DNA of 28,470 nucleotides from JBDRRP01 sp964446485 (GCA_964446485.1 CAYUOU010000055.1:1-28470), one strand, 5' to 3'; counted from the first letter of the stretch, positions 1-7,764 are shown. Numbers and translations are program-made. Notes: generated from the letters alone by a model not told the origin.

Positions 1-95
1 GCTTGGGATTTAAAAACCTTTTATGGGACGCAGATAAACGCTGATGACCATGATAGCGGCGTTTATTGGCGCTGGCGCGGCGAACGGCTTAAAAC

Positions 96-123
96 AGTGA
101 AAAGTAAGAAGTTAGTAGTGAGG
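96..123. repeat. Heptamer array, AGTNANN type (4 units)
   Basis: Four contiguous 7-base units can be read: AGTGAAA, AGTAAGA, AGTTAGT, AGTGAGG. They share AGT at the start of each unit. The array is roughly the reverse-complement style of the T-rich array at 155-189, so the two could face each other as an inverted pair. Confidence 0.6.
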
Positions 124-154
124 AGGGAGAGCCCAGTTAGAAACGATATCGATT

Positions 155-189
155 TTCACTCTTTACTTTTTACTCTTAACTGTTCACTT
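155..189. repeat. Heptamer array, TTNACTN type (5 units)
   Basis: Five contiguous 7-base units: TTCACTC, TTTACTT, TTTACTC, TTAACTG, TTCACTT. The consensus is TTNACTN. The strict 7-base phase with base changes at fixed positions resembles the short tandemly repeated heptanucleotides known from heterocystous cyanobacteria. The resemblance is only in form. Confidence 0.65.
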
Positions 190-201
190 GTTTTTTTACC
201 T

Positions 202-297
202 TTGAACCTTGAACCTTGGAACTTGGAACTTGGAACTTGGAACGCGCCGAAGGCGCCAACCTTGAACCTTGAACTTTGAACCGCGCCGTTAGGCGCC
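202..297. repeat. Heptamer array TTGAACC/TTGGAAC with GGCGC hairpins
   Basis: Six contiguous units start at 202, 209, 216, 223, 230 and 237 (two TTGAACC, then four TTGGAAC). A small hairpin GCGCC-GAA-GGCGC follows at 244-256. Three more units start at 262, 269 and 276 (TTGAACC, TTGAACT, TTGAACC), followed by a second hairpin GCGCC-GTTA-GGCGC at 283-296. The order array-hairpin-array-hairpin suggests a compound repeat unit. No coding role is apparent. Confidence 0.75.
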
Positions 298-377
298 TGG
301 GCGCTGCGCGCGGAAAAGCCTGATTGATGGGATCCGCTGCGCTCCTCCCATCCTACGCGCTGCAAAAAGGAACAACT

Positions 378-403
378 GTTATCCGTTGTCAGTGACGGAT
401 AAC
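378..403. repeat. 9-bp inverted repeat
   Basis: GTTATCCGT at 378-386 and ACGGATAAC at 395-403 are perfect reverse complements around an 8-base spacer. A related ACCGATAACGG follows at 409-419 and then a short T-run. It could be a terminator for a gene to the left of the window, an operator, or another member of the repeat family. The sequence does not decide between these. Confidence 0.5.
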
Positions 404-501
404 AAATAACCGATAACGGCTTTTTCAGTAACTGCATCTCTAAATCACGGGAAGCAGGGGAAACAGATGCTCCGTGGCGAAACCGTGTAGGAGTTAGTCT
501 T

Positions 502-660
502 GTGGCGAATATGTCATTGATAAGAGAGTTCTGGGAGTTTGCTAAGTACCGCAAGCGGTACTGGCTGCTCCCGATTTTGATCATGCTGGCATTGCTGAGC
601 GCGCTGGTCGTGTTCACGAAGAGCAGTGTAATTGCACCATTCATATATACATTATTTTGA
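502..660 (+). CDS. DUF5989-type small membrane protein
   Basis: The gene is too short for routine ORF calling. From the ATG at 511 it encodes 49 residues beginning MSLIREFWEFAKYRKRYW and ending APFIYTLF. A GTG at 502 in the same frame adds three residues and has a better placed ribosome site (AGGAG at 489-493, 8 bases away), so I chose it. The layout is a short charged and aromatic N-terminus, one hydrophobic segment (about residues 19-37 from the ATG) and a hydrophobic tail. This is how I recall the DUF5989 family, small proteins commonly encoded beside SGNH hydrolases and NodU-like carbamoyltransferases. The SGNH gene starts 21 bases downstream. The molecular role is unknown; a single-pass membrane partner of the hydrolase is an inference. 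Confidence 0.75.
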   Translation: MANMSLIREFWEFAKYRKRYWLLPILIMLALLSALVVFTKSSVIAPFIYTLF

Positions 661-681
661 TAAGCATCCCAAGGTCGCGCA

Positions 682-1848
682 TTGAACGCTCCAGAATCTG
701 AAAAAAAATCGCCCCATCTGACTCGAGGCAAGCGGTTCATCTTTTCTGCACTGCTGGTAGTATTCGGTGTGGGCGTGTCTTTGTCGGCGGGCGAATATTT
801 CTTGAGGTACCGCAGTCAGAAGATTGCTCAAAGCAATTATTTTGACCCGGGCCATATTGTCTACGATTCACTGCTTGGATGGAAACTCGCCCAGAATTGG
901 AAAGGGCGTCACACCCACTATGATTTTGAGGTGAGCTACTCGACGAATCGTTTCGGCTTTAGAGGTGAGTTCCCTCAAACGAAGGCCAGGGGCACGAAGC
1001 GCTACGCATTCGTTGGAGACAGTTTTACCTTTTCGTACGGTGCCAATGACGAAGACACGTTTATCAACATTCTCAACGAGATGTCTGGGGGCAAAAGGCA
1101 GTATTTGAATTTCGGTCTGCCGGGCACCAGTACCGATCAGCAACTGCTGTTGATCAAGGACAGGGTGCTGCTTTTCGACCCTGATGTAGTGGTGCTCGTC
1201 GTCTATTTGGGTAACGATCTTTTCGACAATCTGCTTTCCTTCCCGCTGCAGGCAGATCGAGCAAAGCCTTTCTTTGAAATCGAGGGCCAACGTCTCGCAC
1301 TCAAAAACGTGCCAGTGCCGGTCACGACCAAGCCCCCACGTGAGCAGGCTGCATCCAGGCAAAAGATCGGCCTGGATGCCGTGACTCAGCGGGTGGGGTG
1401 GACTGGAATATTATCTTCACAATTTGAGATCGCTCGATTGCTTTTGGATCATTTAGGCCATGGTAGGCAGGCCGGTGCGCCCGATTTCAGAATGCATTTT
1501 AAGGATGCTCTAAACCTTTTTTACAAGATCGTCGATGAGATTAAGTCGGTTTGTAGCGAAAATGGTGTCGCACTGCAGATCGTACTCATGCCCGGGCAGT
1601 CGTTTGTGATCTCGCCGGGAAGTTTGTCTGCGCCCGTTCAAGATTTCTTCAGACAAGAGATTTTGGCGAATCGATCCCGGTGGGGTGTGCCGATACACGA
1701 TTTGGCCGGCCATTTGAGAAATGAATACGAAAGAACCGGTGAAATGCTATATCATCCACATGAAGGACACCTCAACAAACGCGGGCACCAGGTGGTTGTA
1801 AAAGGGGTCAAGTCTGCCCTTGACGCTTCCCCATCGTTGCAACGTTAG
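682..1848 (+). CDS. Membrane-anchored SGNH/GDSL-family hydrolase
   Basis: A 388-residue protein with an N-terminal membrane anchor (about 18-37) and an SGNH hydrolase fold outside the membrane. The family blocks are visible: GDSFTFSYG with nucleophile Ser114, NFGLPG with Gly146, YLGND with Asn178, and a C-terminal HEGHLN with His363. The acidic residue two before the His, usually Asp in this subgroup (DGHLN), is Glu361. Relatives act as esterases or acyltransferases on sugars of extracellular polysaccharides; the substrate cannot be read. The start is a TTG at 682; I see no better in-frame start before the anchor. It lies 21 bases after the DUF5989 gene, probably in the same transcript. It converges on the hybrid kinase gene with only 18 bases between the stop codons and no terminator there. 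Confidence 0.8.
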   Translation: MNAPESEKKSPHLTRGKRFIFSALLVVFGVGVSLSAGEYFLRYRSQKIAQSNYFDPGHIVYDSLLGWKLAQNWKGRHTHYDFEVSYSTNRFGFRGEFPQTKARGTKRYAFVGDSFTFSYGANDEDTFINILNEMSGGKRQYLNFGLPGTSTDQQLLLIKDRVLLFDPDVVVLVVYLGNDLFDNLLSFPLQADRAKPFFEIEGQRLALKNVPVPVTTKPPREQAASRQKIGLDAVTQRVGWTGILSSQFEIARLLLDHLGHGRQAGAPDFRMHFKDALNLFYKIVDEIKSVCSENGVALQIVLMPGQSFVISPGSLSAPVQDFFRQEILANRSRWGVPIHDLAGHLRNEYERTGEMLYHPHEGHLNKRGHQVVVKGVKSALDASPSLQR

Positions 1849-1866
1849 GGTAAATTACCCCTGCTG

Positions 1867-4833
1867 TTACCTCGGGTCCTCTGTGGTGAAGCAGCCTTTT
1901 TGAATTTTTTGGGGAATGGTCGAAAGGCGGCGGAGTTCGGCTGCGATTTTTTTTGAGAGATCGAGGATATGGTCGTCACTGCGTGCTCTGCACAGCCGCT
2001 CGAGTTGGATGGCATATTGGTAAAGGTCGGTGGCGGAGATGTTGCCGGAGGCACCCTTCAAGGAGTGGGCGGTTTGCTCGGCTTTCTTATAGTTGCCGGC
2101 CTCGACGGCATCGCAGATAACGGCTTCCACATCGCGGTAGTTTGCGCAGTACTCCGCGATGATACCCATGTATAATTCTAGATCTGCGCCGAGGCGATTC
2201 ATGCCTTCGGTGATGTCGAGTCCCGGCAGAGAGATTTCGCTCTGGTTTTGGAGAGGAGTATCTTCGCTGGGCCCAACACGTTTTCTGCCAATGTGCCGTC
2301 GAAGTGTCGAGAAAAGCTCTTTGCGGTCGATGGGTTTGGAAACATAGTCGTTCATGCCCGCTTCCAGGCACCGTTCACGGTCGCCTTGCATGGCGTGGGC
2401 GGTCATGGCGATGATGGGGATGTCGCCATTATTCATTTCGTTTCGAATGGCACGGGTGGCGGCGAGTCCGTCGAGTTCCGGCATTTGAATGTCCATCAGC
2501 ACGGCATCAATGGAACCGCCGGCCATCTTATCCAGCGCCTCCTTGCCGTTTTGGGCCGTCACGACCTCAATGCCGGCGAGCTTTAATATCTCTTCTGCCA
2601 CCCGACGATTGATGGGGTTGTCTTCCACCAACAATACCCGGGCACCGGGAAAATCCCCGGTTTCCGCACTGCCGTCAGGCTCAAGCGGGCCTATCGGGTC
2701 TTGGCTGCAACAGATCTCCGTCACGGCATCGAAAGGCTGAGACTGAAATGATGACGAGATTCGGTGGGGTCGATGCCTCTCCACGACGGCCTTGGAGAAA
2801 CCGGCTGTAAAATAAAAACTGCTGCCTTTCTCCGGTTCGCTGCGCAGCCGGATGCGGCCCCCCATCATCTCAACAATGCGCCTGCTGATCGCAAGGCCCA
2901 GGCCTGTCCCGCCATATTTTCTCGTCGTGGTACCGTCGGCTTGGGTGAAGGCGTCGAAGATACTTTCCTGAACGTCCGGGGCAATACCGATGCCCGTATC
3001 CCTGACTTCGAAGCGCAGTTGGATGCCGTCCGCGTATTCGCTGTCAACACCCACGGTGATGTGAATTTCACCACGCTCCGTAAACTTGACAGCGTTGGAC
3101 ATGAGGTTCGTCAGCACCTGCCGCAGCCGAAGTGGGTCTCCAATGACACGGTTCGGCACCGCACTTCCGACATCCACCGTCAACTTGATGTTTTTCTTCA
3201 GCAATCGGTCCAGAAACAAGTCGGCCACTTCGTCAATGACGCCTCCCGGCTGGAAGGCGATTTGTTCGAACGCAAGCTTCCCTGCCTCAATTTTTGAGAA
3301 ATCGAGGATATCGTTGATCAGGCCGAGTAGCGATTTTCCCGAAGACTGAATGATGCTGGTGTACTCGCGCTGCTTTTGATCCATGGGCGTGTTGACCATG
3401 AGGTCGCAAACGCCAATAATGCCGTTGAGGGGGGTGCGGATTTCGTGGCTCATATTGGCCAAAAACTCGCTCTTGGCCCGGCTGGCGATTTCCGCCTTTT
3501 CTTTGGTGGCTTGAAGCATTTCGCGGGTTTTTTTGATTTCTGTGATGTCGATCAACAGCGCGCGAATGCCCCCGGTCGTGCCATTATCCGAAATGGGCGT
3601 GGTACGCATGATCACCGGGAAACAAATGCCATCAGCCCGGCGCACCAAAAACTCCTGATCGCTGATGTCTGTGTTTTCTATCGCCGCCAAGCATGCCTTT
3701 TCAAATCGTGCACGGTCCTCGGCGGAAATGAGATCCGACAGCGAAAAATCACCGGCAAGGGCTTTTGCCGAGTGTCCGGTAGAGATAACCGTCTTTTTGT
3801 TGAAGAAGGTCAATCGGCCGTGCCGATCCATTTCGATGAGCATTTCCGGCAGCAACTCGGCCAATTCGCGAAACCGCTCTTCGCTTTGCCGCAATGCTTT
3901 GAGAGCCTTTTTTCTTTCCGTGATGTCACGGGCCACACCATAGGTGCCGACAAAGTTCGTATCGCCGGTGTCAATGGGTTTGTCGTAGATACCTGAGGCG
4001 TAAAGCTCGAAAATGTCTGCAGCGTCGCTTTCCAATGGCCAGGCGCCCGCTTTCGGTTTCAGCTTGACCTCGTGACCGCGAGTGGCACGCTCGCCGGTGC
4101 GTCGTTCGTTGATTCGCCACTTGATTCCAGGATCATCAGGGCGCCGAAACAGAGAAGAATAGTGCCGGCCGATCAATTCTTCAGGCGCGTAGTGCAGCAG
4201 TTTTTCAACGGCGCCCCCCACAAAGCTAAAGCGCCCCTCAGAATCCAGCATATAAATGATGTCGGGCGAGTTGCTGACCAGGTTGCTGTACTTGCTCTCG
4301 GAGGACCGGAGGTTTTTCTCAATGAGACGCTTTTCCTGAATCTCCAGGTTGAGCCGTTTGTTGGTGGCCATCAACTCGGCGGTGCGTTGGGCAATGGCGT
4401 CTTCCAACTCTTCATTGAGACGGTTCAGGGCGTCGACGGCTTTTCGACGTTCTTCTTTAAGCCGCAATTGGGTCACGGCGTTTTCAACACGCTTTAGCAG
4501 CTCATCCGGTTCGTAAGGTTTTCGAATAAAGTCGAAGGCCCCTTTGCGAATGGCTTTGATAGCCACATCGGGGCTCTGGTCACCGGTGATGATGATGAAC
4601 TCCGACGTATCCCGGTTGCCATTGATGCGGTCCATGACGTCAAAGCCGGTCATCCCCGGCATCATGATGTCGATAAGGACAATTCCGAATGCATCGCTGA
4701 CGATTAATTCGACGGCTGTCTGGGGGCTATTGGTGGTTCTTGTCTGGTAGCCGGCGGAGTTCAGGATAGCGGCAATACTCTCGGTCATCCGGGGGTCGTC
4801 GTCGACGATGAGGATTTCCAGGGGCATGGTCAT
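1867..4833 (-). CDS. Hybrid phosphorelay kinase REC-PAS-PAS-HisKA-HATPase-REC-HPt
   Basis: A 988-residue multi-domain signalling protein with no evident membrane segment. Order: receiver (about 5-120; DDD at 11-13, phosphoacceptor Asp55), coiled coil (120-180), PAS (about 180-305), PAS (about 320-435), HisKA (about 455-520; His463 in SHEIRTPLN), HATPase (about 565-680; N-box Asn580, DTGIG at 612, GGTGLG at 641), receiver (about 732-848; Asp781) and HPt (about 870-970; His923 in AHSLKG). It can therefore carry a full internal His-Asp-His relay plus an input receiver fed by another kinase. The frame stays open to a TTG at 4878, but I prefer the ATG at 4833 because the receiver begins right after it; the ATG at 4827 is also possible. 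It lies 50 bases after the HDOD kinase gene, which probably shares its transcript. No output domain is visible. Confidence 0.85.
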   Translation of the reverse strand: MTMPLEILIVDDDPRMTESIAAILNSAGYQTRTTNSPQTAVELIVSDAFGIVLIDIMMPGMTGFDVMDRINGNRDTSEFIIITGDQSPDVAIKAIRKGAFDFIRKPYEPDELLKRVENAVTQLRLKEERRKAVDALNRLNEELEDAIAQRTAELMATNKRLNLEIQEKRLIEKNLRSSESKYSNLVSNSPDIIYMLDSEGRFSFVGGAVEKLLHYAPEELIGRHYSSLFRRPDDPGIKWRINERRTGERATRGHEVKLKPKAGAWPLESDAADIFELYASGIYDKPIDTGDTNFVGTYGVARDITERKKALKALRQSEERFRELAELLPEMLIEMDRHGRLTFFNKKTVISTGHSAKALAGDFSLSDLISAEDRARFEKACLAAIENTDISDQEFLVRRADGICFPVIMRTTPISDNGTTGGIRALLIDITEIKKTREMLQATKEKAEIASRAKSEFLANMSHEIRTPLNGIIGVCDLMVNTPMDQKQREYTSIIQSSGKSLLGLINDILDFSKIEAGKLAFEQIAFQPGGVIDEVADLFLDRLLKKNIKLTVDVGSAVPNRVIGDPLRLRQVLTNLMSNAVKFTERGEIHITVGVDSEYADGIQLRFEVRDTGIGIAPDVQESIFDAFTQADGTTTRKYGGTGLGLAISRRIVEMMGGRIRLRSEPEKGSSFYFTAGFSKAVVERHRPHRISSSFQSQPFDAVTEICCSQDPIGPLEPDGSAETGDFPGARVLLVEDNPINRRVAEEILKLAGIEVVTAQNGKEALDKMAGGSIDAVLMDIQMPELDGLAATRAIRNEMNNGDIPIIAMTAHAMQGDRERCLEAGMNDYVSKPIDRKELFSTLRRHIGRKRVGPSEDTPLQNQSEISLPGLDITEGMNRLGADLELYMGIIAEYCANYRDVEAVICDAVEAGNYKKAEQTAHSLKGASGNISATDLYQYAIQLERLCRARSDDHILDLSKKIAAELRRLSTIPQKIQKGCFTTEDPR

Positions 4834-4883
4834 GAGTGGGTGAGGTCTATCGATGGATGGCACGCGTTGGTAAAACAAGCGGT

Positions 4884-6989
4884 TCAGTCAGGCATTTTGT
4901 CGGTAACCGGCAACTCGATGGTGAAGGCAGTCCCCTGGCCGGCATCGCTTTTAAAAGCGATGCGACCACCGATGGCGTTGACGGCGTTTCTGACAATGTG
5001 AAGCCCGAGTCCGGTGTCCCCGGCGTTTTTCGTCGTGTTAAACGGCTGAAACATGCTGGCCCTGATTTTGTCGCTGATGCCGGGGCCGTCGTCGCTGATG
5101 ATGATTTGAATCGTTTCAGGCGGTGCATCCGGTGCATTGGCGCTTTGGCATCGTGTACTGATGTTGATGTTCCCGCCGTCGGTCAACGCTTCAACCGCGT
5201 TTTTTATCAAGTTCAGCACAATCTGCTTGATCTTATCAGGACTGCTATAGATTGTCGGCAGCGTGGCGTCAAGGTCGGTCCCGATCTTTACCATCGCCGG
5301 CGACGGCAGCGGGGCTTGAACAACGGACACCATTTGCTGGATGATGTCATTGACGGACAGCCAATCGCGCGTCTCATCGGGCGGTGGAAGTATCATTTGG
5401 GAGAGTAGTCCGCCGATGCGGTCGATCTCTTCACCGATGATGGTAAGTTCGGCATGTGCGGTGTGGCCCTGTGGGAGCTTTAGCTGCAACACACTCAGAT
5501 AGTTTTTGATGATGGCCAACGGTGTTCTGATTTCATGGGCGGTCTTCTTCACCAGAAGGCGTTCCATGGCATAGCCGCCCAAGGGGTGAGCGGAAGCATC
5601 AAGGGGTGCCATGGAATTAGTGATACCCGCAGTGAATGCAGCGGCCACGGTGTTTTGAATGTCTTCGTCTCTGATCGCAGTGGCATCATTTTTGGCCCCT
5701 GCAATGCCGGCAATCACTACACCGGCGGCAGGGGTGACGTCGCCATAAGGGATGCAGACCATGCCATCGGCGCCCAAAACATCCATGACCTGTCGATCAG
5801 CAATGGTGGCAGTGGGCTGCGATTGCCGGGCGTGGACGGTTGTCAGTCGGTTTTCTCGCCAGGCGATGGCGGCAGCATGAGATCCATCAGAGGGCAATCG
5901 TAAGCTGAGATGGCCGTCGCGGGTCCGCAGGGCTTGGTAAACGGGCTCCAATAAATAGGTCTCGTTGGAGTATTGCATCACGAGGCACGAGTGGATGCCA
6001 TAGCGGGCGGCCAGTGCTTGGGCCAGTAGGACCCACTTTTCGGCTTCGGTGCCACTGTTCGAAAATACGGCGTTTTCGGCCTGGGAAGCCATGCTCTTCG
6101 CCAAAAGGCGTGTGAGAGCCGGCGGCATTGCCGTACCGATATCCGACACCTCAGGTGTGCTACTTTCTGGAAGCTGCAATAGCTCATGGACATGGGTGAT
6201 TTCATCGGCGACGGATCCCAAGATGTTTTCGATCTGGAGCCGGCTCAGACCCATAAAGTCTTCGATAAATGCTTCGTCGGGTGCGTTTTCAGGCGCCAGT
6301 TGCCCGGTAGCCAGCATGTCCGCGACGGTAACGATTTTGACCAGCGGCAGTGCGGTCTTGAGTTCCTCGAGGGGGTATCCCCGGTATTTCACAACATCTC
6401 TTGCAATGGATAGCGGAAAAGCCCCTTTTAACAGCGCTTCACCGACGGCGCCCTCTTCGATGGGTTCACCCGCGGTGTCGCCGGCCATTTCGGAATGCGA
6501 TGCTGCGGTGTTGTTGGGTGAGGATCCCTCCAGAATTAACGGTACCTTTCCCACATTGAGGAGTAGGCCGCAGAGATAGGCCATTTCAGCATCTTCAATG
6601 GGAATGTGGACGGCCAGTTGCCTGGCTGTGATCGCAGTCACCAGCGAACGGCGCCAGTAAACGCAGTAGGCGGCTCGGAAATCCGGTCGAAGGTAGTGCG
6701 CCAAATAATTCGATAGGGCGCCGGATACGACGAGTTTCATTCCGGAGCGTCCCAAATCTCGCACGGATTTTCGAATGTGCTCCGATATCATGGCCCCCAT
6801 GGTGGGCTTGGGCGACGAGATTCTAAGCACCTGCAAGATCAAGGATGGCTCTCTGGAAACGACATCGACAATTTGGCGCTCATCAAGGGAGGGGGCCGAT
6901 AGCAGATCACACATCAGGCTCAAGGCCTGGGGCAGCACCGGCAGGGGGCGAAAACGCGATAGACGGGAGATGTTATTAGCTTGATTCAA
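4884..6989 (-). CDS. HDOD-domain sensor histidine kinase
   Basis: A 701-residue soluble protein joining an HDOD domain to a histidine kinase. The N-terminal 14-220 region has the HDOD pattern (RFRPLPVLPQAL at the start, the degenerate CGLLLNVGKVP around 140 where HD-type phosphohydrolases keep His-Asp). Residues about 300-455 look like a GAF-type sensory domain, though this is only by layout. HisKA is at about 475-535 with His485 in AHEIRTPL. The HATPase domain (about 580-697) has Asn597 in the N-box, DDGPGIS at 633 and GDTGLGLHIV at 657. HDOD domains occur in many signalling proteins and are thought to be regulatory rather than enzymatic. The start is a TTG at 6989 with AGGA 12 bases upstream, so the exact start is uncertain. 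It is the first gene of a two-gene operon with the hybrid kinase, whose N-terminal receiver is a plausible phosphoacceptor. Confidence 0.8.
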   Translation of the reverse strand: MNQANNISRLSRFRPLPVLPQALSLMCDLLSAPSLDERQIVDVVSREPSLILQVLRISSPKPTMGAMISEHIRKSVRDLGRSGMKLVVSGALSNYLAHYLRPDFRAAYCVYWRRSLVTAITARQLAVHIPIEDAEMAYLCGLLLNVGKVPLILEGSSPNNTAASHSEMAGDTAGEPIEEGAVGEALLKGAFPLSIARDVVKYRGYPLEELKTALPLVKIVTVADMLATGQLAPENAPDEAFIEDFMGLSRLQIENILGSVADEITHVHELLQLPESSTPEVSDIGTAMPPALTRLLAKSMASQAENAVFSNSGTEAEKWVLLAQALAARYGIHSCLVMQYSNETYLLEPVYQALRTRDGHLSLRLPSDGSHAAAIAWRENRLTTVHARQSQPTATIADRQVMDVLGADGMVCIPYGDVTPAAGVVIAGIAGAKNDATAIRDEDIQNTVAAAFTAGITNSMAPLDASAHPLGGYAMERLLVKKTAHEIRTPLAIIKNYLSVLQLKLPQGHTAHAELTIIGEEIDRIGGLLSQMILPPPDETRDWLSVNDIIQQMVSVVQAPLPSPAMVKIGTDLDATLPTIYSSPDKIKQIVLNLIKNAVEALTDGGNINISTRCQSANAPDAPPETIQIIISDDGPGISDKIRASMFQPFNTTKNAGDTGLGLHIVRNAVNAIGGRIAFKSDAGQGTAFTIELPVTDKMPD

Positions 6990-7030
6990 GCCGGATACCG
7001 GTCCTTTTTGCTGCTTAGGGGGTCTGTGAA

Positions 7031-7087
7031 ATGTATATCACAACACCATATGTAAGGTCTATACATTGCTTACACCACAATATGTAA
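7031..7087. promoter_or_regulatory. Possible operator: 16-bp direct repeats upstream of the sensor-kinase operon
   Basis: ACAACACCATATGTAA at 7040-7055 and ACACCACAATATGTAA at 7072-7087 match at 14 of 16 bases. Their starts are 32 bp apart, about three helical turns. An inverted pair ATGTATA (7031-7037) and TATACAT (7060-7066) is interleaved. The cluster begins 42 bases before the TTG start of the HDOD kinase gene on the minus strand. A TATAGA (minus strand, 7057-7062) could be a -10 box but has no good -35. Binding by a dimeric regulator is inferred only from the geometry. Confidence 0.4.
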
Positions 7088-7641
7088 TGGTTTGCCCCGC
7101 TATCATCTAATCTCGCCTGGGTTCTGAAGCCAGCCCTCACGGATAAATGCCGCCCCAAATTTTTTCGAACGCCCGCCTGTCATCCAAACACTTAGACCCT
7201 TTGAACATAGCAAAAATGATGCCGACAGGAAGAATCAGCTGTTATGATTTAAAATAACCTAAATATAATAGGGGATTAGGGGCAAGCGGATTTGTCTGTG
7301 GATAAGAAACCGAGGGTGTCTGTGGTGAGAGTATTACCCAAAAATGATGAAAATATTACACAGATTAAAAGATATTTGGAATATGCATTATACGGATAAA
7401 GTCCGGGGTGAAAAACAGGCCGACGAATACATACGCGGTTTATATAAAACCATAGAGAAAGCGGATTTCTTATTGTGCGTGCAATTGGTTTTTGGGGCCG
7501 GGAATCCTGCGGGGTCGGCCTTCGGGACGGCCTCTTTTTTTGGCGCGGACCCCTGGCTCCGGCCCGCCAGGGGTACCCGGCTGGCCGTGGCGGGGGCTGT
7601 TTTTTTTGGGTGTTATAGCACCCTCCGGAGTTGGTACTTTT

Positions 7642-7764
7642 GACGGTTCCGTAAAAAGTCCGATATCTGCGTTACGCGTCATTCTTCGTCATTACGGCGT
7701 ACTGTAAGTACGCCTCATTCCTCAGGATTCGCAAGCCGTATCTCGAACATTTTACGAAATCGTC
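7642..7764. repeat. 123-bp imperfect palindrome (MITE/REP-like)
   Basis: The ends are GACGGTTCCGTAAAA on the left and, read as reverse complement, GACGATTTCGTAAAA on the right, so they form imperfect terminal inverted repeats. The centre is a perfect hairpin GGCGTACT-GTA-AGTACGCC at 7696-7714. The arms between them are also partly complementary. It has no coding content. The form suits a small non-autonomous mobile or REP-type element; I recall similar sequences scattered in Desulfobacterales genomes, but this is memory and not a search. Confidence 0.6.

Larger units (their letters stand above)
1..501. other. Gene-free, repeat-rich left flank
   Basis: I see no convincing gene in this stretch. 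Open frames here run through low-complexity repeats and are not believable proteins. It holds a tandem 10-mer pair at 28-47 (ACGCAGATAA then ACGCTGATGA), heptamer arrays at 96-123, 155-189 and 202-282, two GGCGC hairpins, an inverted repeat GATGGGA/TCCCATC at 326-352 and a 9-bp inverted repeat at 378-403. The area directly before position 502 probably carries the leader of the small gene that follows. I compared 440-500 by eye with known riboswitch cores and could not match one. Confidence 0.6.

Noticed and set aside
440..510. Possible GEMM-like riboswitch before the DUF5989 gene
   Set aside because: The GGAAACAGATGC and GCGAAACC segments invited comparison with a c-di-GMP riboswitch core, but the key receptor and tetraloop pieces do not line up.
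1848..1860. GGGTAA-A-TTACCC palindrome between the convergent SGNH and hybrid kinase genes
   Set aside because: It overlaps the SGNH stop region, has a 1-base centre and no T-run, so it is not a credible terminator.
4834..4878. Extension of the hybrid kinase to the TTG at 4878
   Set aside because: The extra 15 residues are not receiver-like, and that start lies five bases after the preceding stop without a ribosome site.
7344..7643. 99-codon plus-strand frame beginning MMKILHRLKDIW
   Set aside because: The first 45 codons look protein-like, but there is no ribosome site, the rest crosses the GC-rich hairpin block and the frame stops just before the palindromic element. No family is recognisable.
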